7,090 bases of DNA from Candidatus Saganbacteria bacterium (lineage in GTDB: Bacteria; Margulisbacteria; WOR-1; O2-12-FULL-45-9; XYB2-FULL-48-7), in NCBI GenBank assembly GCA_020051815.1, contig JAGVQF010000023.1:1-7090 (forward strand). Reading direction: 5' to 3'. Below, one piece after another: positions 1 through 5,650 of the stretch (positions are counted from its first letter, which is position 1; every line of letters starts with the position of its first letter). A program made the translations under genes and the position numbers. A model generated the notes under the pieces. The model was not told the DNA's origin. It saw only the letters and a program-made list of their open reading frames with translations, and searched no databases.

Positions 1-744
1 CCGCCAACTCTTGTGGTTGGCAGCCAAAGGGTTTTCGTCTCCAATGGGGGGTCAATTTCTGACGACTACAGGGGTTATTTTATCGCGGTCCGTGACATTG
101 CTATCCCGGCCGGGAAATTCCCAATGGGGAGCATGGAAAATTCAGACGAACAACCGGTGAGGGAAGTGACGATCTCCGCTTTCAAAAGCGGCAAATATGA
201 AGTTACAAATGAACTGTATGGAATTTATATGGGGCAGACCGGTTATCGCGCGCCCGGGTCTTGGGAAGACGAAAAATTCGGAAAAACACAGCCGAAGAAT
301 CCAGTGGTTACGGTCAGCCATGATGATGCAACTGTTTTTGCGGACTGGCAGAAGCGGAGATTGCTGACCGAAGCCGAAGGCGAATACGCGGCCAGAGGGC
401 CTGAAGGGCTGAAATATCCCTGGGGCAACAAACTTGATCTTTCAAGGGTAACTTTCAATACCGATCGGACGAGTCCCGTTGATGCTCATCCTGATGGAGC
501 CAGCCCTTTCGGCGTAATGGATCTCTCCGGTAATGTCTGGGAATGGAGAGGCGACGATTGGTATGGTGCGTATGATCCTAAAGATTTAATTGATCCCAAA
601 GGACCTAAAACCGGCACATCGCGGGTGCTGCGCGGCGGTTCGTGGAACAGCAACGATTCCGACTACTTGCGCGGAGCGAACCGGATCAACGATCGACCCG
701 AGGGTCACTACGACGACGTCGGGTTCCGCGTCGCCGGGGACTAA
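1..744 (+). CDS. SUMF1/FGE-like domain protein, 5' end outside window
   Basis: The frame is open from the first base, so the true start is probably upstream. A GTG at 13 is only the first possible start inside the window. From that GTG, residues about 29-243 form one formylglycine-generating-enzyme-sulfatase type domain. Seen in order: IPAGKFPMGS (31-40), YEVTNELY (62-69), NPVVTVSHDDA (96-106), LLTEAEGEYAARG (117-129), YPWGN (135-139), FGVMDLSGNVWEW (166-178), RVLRGGSWNSN (204-214) and the closing VGFRVAGD. There is no cysteine in the visible protein, so the Cys pair that true FGEs use to oxidise sulfatase cysteines is absent. Glycine replaces the usual Trp in the TEAEWEY motif. In bacteria such Cys-less domains are common in surface or lectin-like proteins and regulators, so a binding role is more likely than sulfatase activation. 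Residues 1-28 may be the tail of an upstream domain. The family call is strong; the role is unknown. Confidence 0.88.
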   Translation, partial: PPTLVVGSQRVFVSNGGSISDDYRGYFIAVRDIAIPAGKFPMGSMENSDEQPVREVTISAFKSGKYEVTNELYGIYMGQTGYRAPGSWEDEKFGKTQPKNPVVTVSHDDATVFADWQKRRLLTEAEGEYAARGPEGLKYPWGNKLDLSRVTFNTDRTSPVDAHPDGASPFGVMDLSGNVWEWRGDDWYGAYDPKDLIDPKGPKTGTSRVLRGGSWNSNDSDYLRGANRINDRPEGHYDDVGFRVAGD

Positions 745-772
745 TAATTATACCTTTTTAGCTTTTAATTTC

Positions 773-913
773 TCAATTAACAATTAACAACAAGGTGTCG
801 CCTGCGGCGACATCAAAAAACCGGTCACAACTTCTTAGGATTTCTTCAAGATTCGCGCCGATCGATGTGGCCGAACGAATCAATTGTTTGCCCAGCGCGT
901 GGCCAACAACATA
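773..913 (-). pseudogene. Fragment of a four-helix-bundle (23S rRNA-IVP/S23 family) gene
   Basis: Read on the minus strand, the frame from 913 down gives YVVGHALGKQLIRSATSI followed by GANLEEI. The block LIRSATSIGANLEE (883-842) matches the signature of the four-helix-bundle proteins first seen in 23S rRNA intervening sequences, typically LIRSGTSIGANYEEA. A TAA at 916-914 lies directly in frame upstream, so the N-terminal helix is gone. After EEI the frame runs into the hairpin at 794-814 and ends at TGA 775-773 without the expected KxxIxxKEAxE helix. It therefore keeps only about 20 conserved residues of a protein of roughly 120. I infer a decayed remnant. The motif is convincing; the rest cannot be assigned. 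Confidence 0.68.
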
Positions 914-970
914 TTATAATTGCCTTTTCTACGCGATACCACATTGTTGTTAATTGAGTCATTGTTAATT
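775..970. repeat. AT-rich inverted repeats enclosing the four-helix-bundle remnant
   Basis: CAATTAACAACAA at 781-793 has an exact 13-bp inverted partner at 944-956. The arms continue imperfectly outwards as CAATTAA-type units (775-780 on the left, ATTGTTAATT at 961-970 on the right) with a short insertion in the right arm. The enclosed 150 bp is mostly the four-helix-bundle fragment. The layout resembles a small non-autonomous element, or an intervening-sequence-like unit, that carried the gene. I see no clear target-site duplication. Confidence 0.5.
794..814. repeat. GC-rich hairpin inside the spacer
   Basis: GTCGCC (797-802), loop TGC, GGCGAC (806-811) form a perfect 6-bp stem, extended to about 9 bp by T796-A812, G795-T813 (G-U) and G794-C814. 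AAAAAA follows at 815-820, so it is not a plus-strand terminator. On the minus strand the T-run precedes the stem. It resembles the dispersed palindrome at 7010-7030, which also breaks a four-helix-bundle frame. Confidence 0.55.
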
Positions 971-1010
971 ATTCATTTTATCGGGCGAATTAAAACTGCC
1001 CGGCTTTGGT

Positions 1011-1916
1011 TTACTTCTTTCTTTTCTTGAGGGCTTCTTCAATGAGGCTGGCTTTTTCGATCAGGTACGGGTCGAGCCCTTCCATCTCGTGGACCTCTTT
1101 GAGCAGTTTTTGCGCCTTGGGGTGCGCGGCGATGTCGGCCAGGTTCAATTTGGCGCGGGCGATCAGGTCGCGGTAATTGAGCGACATCTTGATGACTTCG
1201 GTCAGCAGCTTTTCGGCTTTCTGGAAGTCGCCTTTTTTCTGCCGGCGGGTCAGGATCTCGGCTTTGACGATCTTGCCCTTGTTGGTGAAGTAATCGTCGG
1301 GCCGGGAAGCCAATTCTTTGAGCGAGAACTCCACGGTCTTGAGCGCCGGCCCCAGATCGTCCGGATTGCGGTAGAGGATGATCTCCCCTTTTGAGAGGAG
1401 CGCCCGGCCGCGGAAATACCAGTGGGCGTTCTTCTCCTTGACGACGGCGTTGATTAGCTCGAGCGCCTTGGCCCAGTCGCCTTTATCCCGGCGGGCCAGC
1501 CGCAGTTCGGCCTCAACGATATAGGTCTTGGCCGCGAAAAAGTCGGAGACATTACGCCCCAGCATCCCGCTGGCTTTCTCGCAAAGCGAGATCGCGTTGC
1601 CAAAATCGGCTGGCACGCCGATCAATAGTTCCGCTTTGCCGATCAGGGCGCGGGCTTTGAGGTATTCCGGGGGATTGCGCAGCAGGATCTGGTCGTAGAT
1701 CTTCATCGCTTCGGCATGGTCGCCCAGCTCGCCCCGGCCGACCAGAAGGTCCGCCACGCCGAACATGACCTCGGGGCTGTCGGAGCGCTTGGGGTGCTGG
1801 GAGAGAATATTGCGGTAGCGGCGCAGCAGCCGGTTGATCTTTTCTTTTTCGGACGGGATAGGGAAGCCGACTTCCTTATCGACAATATAGCTCATGACCG
1901 GGGACAAAATTGACAT
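1011..1916 (-). CDS. TPR-like helical repeat protein, 41-residue period
   Basis: This 301-residue protein is made almost entirely of paired helices. A recurring (A/G)(E/D)(L/I)-type core places an acidic residue at 56, 96, 137, 178, 220 and 261, spacings of 40, 41, 41, 42 and 41. A second recurring feature is an (A/G/D)-D-x-x-x-A pattern starting near 65, 103, 146, 186 and 229 (GDHAEA, ADFGNA, GDWAKA, DDLGPA, GDFQKA), like the small-residue position of TPR helix B. The unit is longer than the 34 residues of a classical TPR, so this is a degenerate TPR/SEL1-like solenoid, probably a protein-binding scaffold. There is no signal peptide or membrane segment, so a cytoplasmic location is likely. 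The ATG at 1916 is preceded by GGAGG (1925-1921) with a short 4-nt gap; the internal Met at residue 8 has no such site. It stands alone, divergent from rnc. The partner is unknown. Confidence 0.82.
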   Translation of the reverse strand: MSILSPVMSYIVDKEVGFPIPSEKEKINRLLRRYRNILSQHPKRSDSPEVMFGVADLLVGRGELGDHAEAMKIYDQILLRNPPEYLKARALIGKAELLIGVPADFGNAISLCEKASGMLGRNVSDFFAAKTYIVEAELRLARRDKGDWAKALELINAVVKEKNAHWYFRGRALLSKGEIILYRNPDDLGPALKTVEFSLKELASRPDDYFTNKGKIVKAEILTRRQKKGDFQKAEKLLTEVIKMSLNYRDLIARAKLNLADIAAHPKAQKLLKEVHEMEGLDPYLIEKASLIEEALKKRKK

Positions 1917-1937
1917 AAACCCTCCGTTACGGCTTGA

Positions 1938-2027
1938 ACTGGTTAGTCTTTATCCCCACACTAAAGTGTGGGGATTTAAGATGGCATATTCCCCAGACTT
2001 TAGTCTGGGGTAACATTCCTAACCAGT
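1938..2027. repeat. Mirrored REP pair (BIME-like element)
   Basis: ACTGGTTAG at 1938-1946 and its exact reverse complement at 2019-2027 bound a 90-bp unit. Inside are two hairpins: CCCCACAC-TAAA-GTGTGGGG (1954-1973; stem extended to 1952-1975) and CCCCAGAC-TTTA-GTCTGGGG (1991-2010). Read from each end inwards, both halves have the same order: ACTGGTTAG, 7 or 8 spacer bases, then CCCCA-S-AC TAAA GT-S-TGGGG. They are therefore two copies of one REP facing each other. The copies differ at one stem pair by a compensatory swap (C-G versus G-C). The unit sits upstream of both divergent genes, so a terminator role is unlikely. REPs of this kind are usually moved by RAYT (Y1) transposases; none is in the window. 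Confidence 0.85.
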
Positions 2028-2048
2028 CTCTTGATAAGTGATTATAAT
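2020..2048 (+). promoter_or_regulatory. Possible promoter for the rnc operon
   Basis: A perfect TATAAT lies at 2043-2048. With a 17-bp spacer the -35 would be TAACCA at 2020-2025, a poor match that lies in the right end of the REP pair. The predicted transcript would start near 2055, leaving only about 15 nt before the rnc ATG. This fits the lack of a Shine-Dalgarno sequence there. The region is AT-rich, so a chance -10 is possible. Confidence 0.35.
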
Positions 2049-2069
2049 TAATGTAAAATGTAATGTCAA

Positions 2070-2870
2070 ATGGAGCCGCTCTCTCCCGAACGAGAAAAAG
2101 AACTGCACGATTTTGAAAACAAACTCGGGGTCACATTCCTGAACCCCAATCTGCTCAACCAATCGCTGACCCACAGCTCTTACGGCCACGAAAAAAGCCT
2201 GCCCGACAATGAGCGGCTGGAATTTTTAGGCGACGCGGTCTTGAAACTCGCGGCCACCGAATATCTCTACAACAAATTCCCCGCCTACGCCGAAGGCGAC
2301 CTGACCAAGATAAGGGCGACGGTCATCTCCGACGAGACGTTCGCCCGGGTCGGCGGCAAGCTTGGCCTCGGCGATATGCTGCTCCTCTCGGCCAACGAGA
2401 AAAAAAGCGGCGGCCAGCGGCGCAAATCGAACCTGGCCAACGCCTTCGAGGCCCTGATCGGCGCGCTCTATCTTGACGGCGGCCTCGGCAAGGCCCGCGA
2501 CCTGATCGTTGACCGGCTGCGGGAAGAGATCGAGACGGTCTCGCGCGCCGGCTATATCCGCGACTACAAATCGGCCCTGCAGGAATACGCGCAAAAGCAC
2601 AAACAGCAGCTGCCGCACTATCGCGTGATCAAGGAGACCGGCCCCCGGCACCGGCGCGTCTTCTGGATCGAAGTCAGCGTCAGAGGCAAGAAATACGGCC
2701 TCGGCCGGGGCGGCAACAAGAAAGAAGCCGAACAGCGCGCCGCGGCCATGGCCCTCAAGGGCCTGAAGCTGGAAGAAAAAGGCGTGGCGCCGGCGCGCGG
2801 CGAAAAAAAAGAACCGGTCGGCCTGCGCGGGCTGATCTCGCGCGTGAGGAAAAAAATAAAACTGCCATGA
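2070..2870 (+). CDS. rnc: Ribonuclease III
   Basis: This is the double-strand-specific endoribonuclease that processes rRNA precursors and structured RNAs, acting as a dimer with Mg2+. The catalytic domain spans about 10-155, with the signature NERLEFLGDAVL at 47-58; E48, E51 and D55 match E. coli E38, E41 and D45. A second metal-site helix, NAFEALIGALYLDGG (124-138), supplies E127 (E. coli E117), while N124 stands where E. coli has D114. The dsRNA-binding domain follows at about 165-233 (DYKSALQEYAQ to NKKEAEQRAAAMAL). The 266 residues exceed the E. coli length (226) because of a basic tail at 234-266. The start is fixed from above by an in-frame TAA at 2061-2063. No Shine-Dalgarno sequence is visible, suggesting a very short leader. 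The stop overlaps the pyrC start as ATGA, so the two are translationally coupled. Confidence 0.97.
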   Translation: MEPLSPEREKELHDFENKLGVTFLNPNLLNQSLTHSSYGHEKSLPDNERLEFLGDAVLKLAATEYLYNKFPAYAEGDLTKIRATVISDETFARVGGKLGLGDMLLLSANEKKSGGQRRKSNLANAFEALIGALYLDGGLGKARDLIVDRLREEIETVSRAGYIRDYKSALQEYAQKHKQQLPHYRVIKETGPRHRRVFWIEVSVRGKKYGLGRGGNKKEAEQRAAAMALKGLKLEEKGVAPARGEKKEPVGLRGLISRVRKKIKLP

Positions 2871-4147
2871 CAAGCATATTGATCAAAGGCGGGCGGGTGA
2901 TCGATCCGGCCTCAAACACCGACGAGATAAGAGATATCTTGATCGAGGATGGCAAGATCGTAAAAGGGTCAAGTGCCAAGGGGCAAGAAGTCATAGACGC
3001 TAAAGGCATGTGGGTACTGCCGGGACTGATCGATATGCATGTCCATTTGCGCGATCCCGGGCGGCCGGACAAAGAGACGATCAGGAGCGGCTCACGCGCC
3101 GCGGCGCTCGGCGGCTTTACCACCATCTGCTGTATGGCCAACACTGACCCGCCGATCGACAACCCGGCGGCGGTTGAATACATTATCGCCAAGGCCGCCA
3201 AAGAAGCCGTGGTCAACGTCCTGCCGATCTCGGCCGTGACCAAGGGTTTGAGAGGCGAGGAGCTGGCCGAAATGGGGCGCTGTTTTGCCGAAGGGGCGGT
3301 GGCCTTTTCCGACGACGGCCGGCCGATCATGCGCTCGGACATCATGCGCCGCGCGGTCGAGTATGCCCGCCAGTTCAACGTGCCGGTCATTTCCCACTGC
3401 GAAGAAGCGAGCCTGTCGGCCGGCGGCTCGATGAATGAGGGCGCTGTTTCGACCGAAATCGGCCTGCCCGGCATCCCCGCGCTCTCCGAAGAGATCATGG
3501 TGGCCCGGGAGATCATGCTGGCCAGGGAATTCGGCCGGATCCATATCGCCCACGTTTCGTCGGCCGGCTCGGTCCGGCTGATCCGCCAGGCGAAAAAAGA
3601 TAAGATCGCGATTAGCGCCGAGACGTGCCCGCATTATTTTACGCTGACTGAAAGTGCGGTCAGGGACTATGACACGAACGCCAAGGTTAATCCGCCGCTC
3701 AAAACCGAAGAGGATATGAAAGAGATCATGCGCGGCTTGAAGGACGGCACGCTTGACGCGATCTCGACCGATCACGCGCCGCACAACATCGAAGAGAAGA
3801 AAGTCGAGTTCAATCAGGCCTCGAGCGGCCTGGTCGGGCTGGAAACCGCTCTGGCTCTGGTCATCACCAAGCTGATCGACACCAAAACGCTGACGCCAGG
3901 CGAAGCGGTTGAAAAGCTGACCTCGGCCCCGGCTAAGATCCTCAATCTTGCCGGCAAAGGCACGCTCAAGCCGGGTGCCGATGCCGATGTGGTGATCGTC
4001 GACCCGAAAGCTGGCTGGACGGTCGACGCGGCCAAATTCGCCTCGAAAAGCCGGAACACGCCTTTCAATGGCTGGCAGTTAAAAGGCAAGGTCCAATTCA
4101 CTATCGTTGCCGGCAAGGTCGTCGTAAAAGATGGCCGGCTTGTTTAA
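2867..4147 (+). CDS. pyrC: Dihydroorotase (class I)
   Basis: The enzyme reversibly cyclises N-carbamoyl-L-aspartate to dihydroorotate, the third step of de novo pyrimidine synthesis, in the cytoplasm. At 426 residues it has the usual length of the class I bacterial enzyme. Visible landmarks are the metal motif DMHVHLRDPG with H58 and H60, CCMANTDP (88-95), the SDDG loop at 148-151 that supplies an Asp metal ligand in this class, SHCEE with H177, HIAHVSS with H229, AETCPHYF (251-258), KVNPPL (273-278) and the catalytic STDHAPH with D302. The amidohydrolase beta-domain closes the protein (GTLKPGADADVVIVDP near the end). Its ATG overlaps the rnc stop by 4 nt. Its TAA at 4145-4147 falls at the boundary of a repeat element (4146-4275), so that element has inserted exactly at, or grown up to, the gene end. 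Confidence 0.97.
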   Translation: MTSILIKGGRVIDPASNTDEIRDILIEDGKIVKGSSAKGQEVIDAKGMWVLPGLIDMHVHLRDPGRPDKETIRSGSRAAALGGFTTICCMANTDPPIDNPAAVEYIIAKAAKEAVVNVLPISAVTKGLRGEELAEMGRCFAEGAVAFSDDGRPIMRSDIMRRAVEYARQFNVPVISHCEEASLSAGGSMNEGAVSTEIGLPGIPALSEEIMVAREIMLAREFGRIHIAHVSSAGSVRLIRQAKKDKIAISAETCPHYFTLTESAVRDYDTNAKVNPPLKTEEDMKEIMRGLKDGTLDAISTDHAPHNIEEKKVEFNQASSGLVGLETALALVITKLIDTKTLTPGEAVEKLTSAPAKILNLAGKGTLKPGADADVVIVDPKAGWTVDAAKFASKSRNTPFNGWQLKGKVQFTIVAGKVVVKDGRLV

Positions 4148-4850
4148 ACTTCAAACTTCAAACTTCAAACTTCAAAACAAATTCCAAATCAGAATTTCCA
4201 AATCCAAAACATTTGTTATTTTGAGTTTGGCTACTGGGATTTGTTTTGGATTTGGATGTTTGATGTTTGGATTTCTGGCTGCGGGCTGTGGCGACATCAC
4301 TGGCGGGGGAGCCGCCAGCATCGTCGTTAGCCCCACGCCGGCCATCGTCGGCGTCAACCAGACGCAGTTTTTTACCGCCCTCGGCCGGGACAGCGGCGGA
4401 CTGCTTATTGCCATCAGTCCAACCTGGAGCGTTTCGGGCAATATTGGCACGATCACCAGTTCCGGCTTGTTCACGGCGACTTCGACGGACGCGGCCGGCA
4501 GCGTCATCGCGACTGCCGATTCTCTTTCCGGCAGTGCCGCCGTCACCGTCACAACCACCGGCTGGCTTTCGGGCCAGGTGTCGGATGTTAACGGGACGCT
4601 GATCTCCGGTATCAGAGTTTATCTTAAAGAAATCCCCGCCTATGGCGATGGAACCGATACCAGCGGCGACTATTTGATCGCCTACATTCCGCCGGGGACA
4701 TATGAGGCCGATATTGACGCCAGCGCCCACAGCAACACCGACGCCGCCTCGGCCGAAGTGACGATCGTGGCCGGCGAGACCACGACCCAGGACTTTCGCC
4801 TGAACACGCCGGTCACTTCCTCAACGACCACAACGTTCCCGGAATTCTAA
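4131..4850 (+). CDS. Lipoprotein with Ig-like and carboxypeptidase-regulatory-like domains
   Basis: This is a 239-residue exported protein. Residues 1-26 are K/R/Q-rich, 27-50 are hydrophobic, and LAAGC ends at C53, a plausible lipobox with Ala at -3. Residues about 60-130 look like a bacterial Ig-like (Big) beta-sandwich (IVVSPTPAIVGVNQTQFFTA, then SGLFTATST). Residues about 136-215 look like a CarboxypepD_reg/SpaA-type fold (WLSGQVSDVNGTLISGIRVY, then IPPGTYEADI). A Thr/Ser-rich tail ends at EF. I infer a surface or periplasmic adhesive or structural protein; no enzyme motif is seen. The N-terminus is odd: residues 6-48 are encoded by the repeat at 4146-4275, so the whole signal peptide is repeat-derived. 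The ATG at 4131 overlaps the pyrC end and has no clear Shine-Dalgarno sequence. The in-frame Met45 would leave too short a signal. The stop overlaps the next start as TAATG. Confidence 0.78.
   Translation: MAGLFKLQTSNFKLQNKFQIRISKSKTFVILSLATGICFGFGCLMFGFLAAGCGDITGGGAASIVVSPTPAIVGVNQTQFFTALGRDSGGLLIAISPTWSVSGNIGTITSSGLFTATSTDAAGSVIATADSLSGSAAVTVTTTGWLSGQVSDVNGTLISGIRVYLKEIPAYGDGTDTSGDYLIAYIPPGTYEADIDASAHSNTDAASAEVTIVAGETTTQDFRLNTPVTSSTTTTFPEF
4146..4275. repeat. Heptad inverted-repeat element, copy 1
   Basis: The left arm is four perfect AAACTTC units (4146-4173) followed by AAAACAA (4174-4180). The right arm, read on the minus strand, is AAATCC, AAACATC, AAACATC, CAAATCC, AAAACAA (4275 to 4241). 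A 60-bp interior (4181-4240) lies between. The right end (4252-4275) is identical over 24 bp to copy 2 (5755-5778). The element starts at the pyrC stop codon and lies inside the lipoprotein gene. Confidence 0.82.
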
Positions 4851-5263
4851 TGACTGAGCCGGAAGTAGCTCCAGCCGAGATCGGCAAACGGATCGCCCGA
4901 GAATACTTGAGCAAGCGCGGCTGGGCCAAAGAATGGCGCCGCGCGCTTAACACCCAGCTTTATCCGGCGGTCCAGCGCGAGGAATTCGAAGAAAAAGAGA
5001 GAAACGTGGACCGTTTGGAAGAAGAAGCCGAGGCGGTTTTTAGCCGTGAATATGAAAAGTGGCGCAAGATCGAGACGCCGGACGGCCAGGCGGTCAGGCG
5101 GGCGATCTTTGAAATGCTTGGCCCGCGCCGCGACCTCGGTTTTATCGGCCAGCGGATCGTCGACCGCCTAAAAAGAGAGTTCACCCCCCCCTCTAACCGG
5201 CGAAATTTCGCCGATATTCCCCTTTTGAGCCCCTCGACAAGCTCGGGGCAAGCGTGGCAATAA
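4850..5263 (+). CDS. Unrecognised charged helical protein with repeat-derived C-terminus
   Basis: I do not recognise this 137-residue protein. Residues 1-110 are strongly charged and look alpha-helical, with a run of acidic and basic residues around 45-75 (EEFEEKERNVDRLEEEAEAV) that could form a coiled coil. There is no signal peptide, membrane segment or cysteine. It starts at TAATG with the lipoprotein stop and precedes the PilP-like gene by 18 nt in the same frame, so co-translation with the secretin genes is likely. From residue 111 on, the sequence is low complexity and is encoded by a C8 run and two palindromes (5198-5213 and 5226-5255), giving SPSTSSGQAWQ at the end. One extra C in the run would stop the protein at TAA 5194-5196, just before the palindromes. 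The native end is therefore probably near residue 115. Confidence 0.68.
   Translation: MTEPEVAPAEIGKRIAREYLSKRGWAKEWRRALNTQLYPAVQREEFEEKERNVDRLEEEAEAVFSREYEKWRKIETPDGQAVRRAIFEMLGPRRDLGFIGQRIVDRLKREFTPPSNRRNFADIPLLSPSTSSGQAWQ
5196..5255. repeat. Two palindromes at the 3' end of the charged-protein gene
   Basis: The first is a perfect 16-bp palindrome, CGGCGAAATTTCGCCG, at 5198-5213. The second (about 5226-5255) has the core CCCCTCGACAAGCTCGGGG. I recall that sequence type as a very common dispersed repeat of environmental bacterial genomes, read as STSSGQA in one direction and PELVEG in the other; both readings are present here (the minus strand gives CPELVEG). An 8-C run (5184-5191) sits directly upstream. 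The family assignment is from memory, not a search. Confidence 0.75.
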
Positions 5264-5281
5264 GATTGCTGTCTCCACTGC

Positions 5282-5650
5282 GTGAACAAAATTATCATAT
5301 TTTTGAGCCTCGGCCTGATGCTGGCGGGCTGTGCCTCGCCGAAGCGCGAGATCACGATCAATAACGAGGGCGGGGAGGCTTCAACGGAAGCCGCGGCTGA
5401 CCCCAGCCGCGAAGCGGTCTTTGTTTACGGCGGCCAGAAAAGTTTACCTAATAAAATCATCTTAAAAATAGGCGGCGAGCCCAGGCTTTTTTCGAGCGGC
5501 TATCTGCGGCTGGCAGGGGTGGTCGGCGGGGAATTCCCAATGGCCTGTTTAGAGCTCGGAGGCAGAGGGTTCGCCGCCGCGAAAGGAGAAAAAATCGATG
5601 ATTATCGAATTGTTGGGATTGAGAGCGATCATGTCGTACTTGAAAAATAA
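5282..5650 (+). CDS. PilP/GspC-like HR-domain lipoprotein
   Basis: This is a 122-residue lipoprotein. Its signal peptide, IIIFLSLGLMLAGC, ends in a textbook LAGC lipobox with C17 as the acylated residue. Residues about 18-60 are a polar, likely flexible linker. Residues about 73-122 (GYLRLAGVV, FPMACLELGGRGFAAAKGEKI, DYRIVGIESDHVVLEK) follow the pattern of the beta-rich homology region of PilP and GspC, whose usual ending is close to GDxIGDYRVxxIxxDxVVL. PilP is a lipoprotein linking the inner-membrane PilMNO complex to the N0 domain of the PilQ secretin, and this gene overlaps a secretin gene by 53 nt, which supports the call. The start is GTG at 5282; an in-frame TAA at 5261 excludes anything further upstream. 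No Shine-Dalgarno sequence is seen. No pilM, pilN or pilO is in the window. Confidence 0.72.
   Translation: MNKIIIFLSLGLMLAGCASPKREITINNEGGEASTEAAADPSREAVFVYGGQKSLPNKIILKIGGEPRLFSSGYLRLAGVVGGEFPMACLELGGRGFAAAKGEKIDDYRIVGIESDHVVLEK
5585..5588 (+). promoter_or_regulatory. Ribosome binding site of the secretin gene
   Basis: GGAG (within AAAGGAGAA) lies 9 nt before the ATG at 5598, inside the PilP-like gene. It favours 5598 over the internal Met codon at 5631 and over a TTG at 5712. Confidence 0.65.

Noticed and set aside
1..744. Active formylglycine-generating enzyme
   Set aside because: No cysteine is present and no sulfatase gene is nearby.
794..820. Hairpin as a rho-independent terminator of the FGE-like gene
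   Set aside because: The stem is followed by an A-run, not a T-run, on the plus strand; on the minus strand the T-run comes before the stem.
915..920. TATAAT as a promoter
   Set aside because: It lies in AT-rich remnant DNA, has no suitable -35 and leads into no plus-strand gene.
982..1002. CGGGC/GCCCG stem as a terminator between the convergent genes
   Set aside because: Only 5 bp with an 11-nt loop and no adjoining T-tract on either strand.
1952..2010. The two hairpins as bidirectional terminators or an attenuator
   Set aside because: They lie upstream of both divergent genes, lack T-tracts and are better explained as a mirrored REP pair.
2226..3784. Long minus-strand open frames of 215-253 residues opposite rnc and pyrC
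   Set aside because: They mirror well-conserved genes on the plus strand. Their translations are Arg/Ala/Phe-rich without domains, as expected from GC-rich antisense frames.
4146..4180. Tandem AAACTTC units as a CRISPR or simple microsatellite
   Set aside because: There are no spacers, and the 7-bp units are part of a larger inverted element that recurs elsewhere in the window.
4158..4730. Minus-strand frames opposite the lipoprotein gene
   Set aside because: They are low-complexity shadows of the repeat and of the Thr/Ser-rich coding strand, with no recognisable motif.
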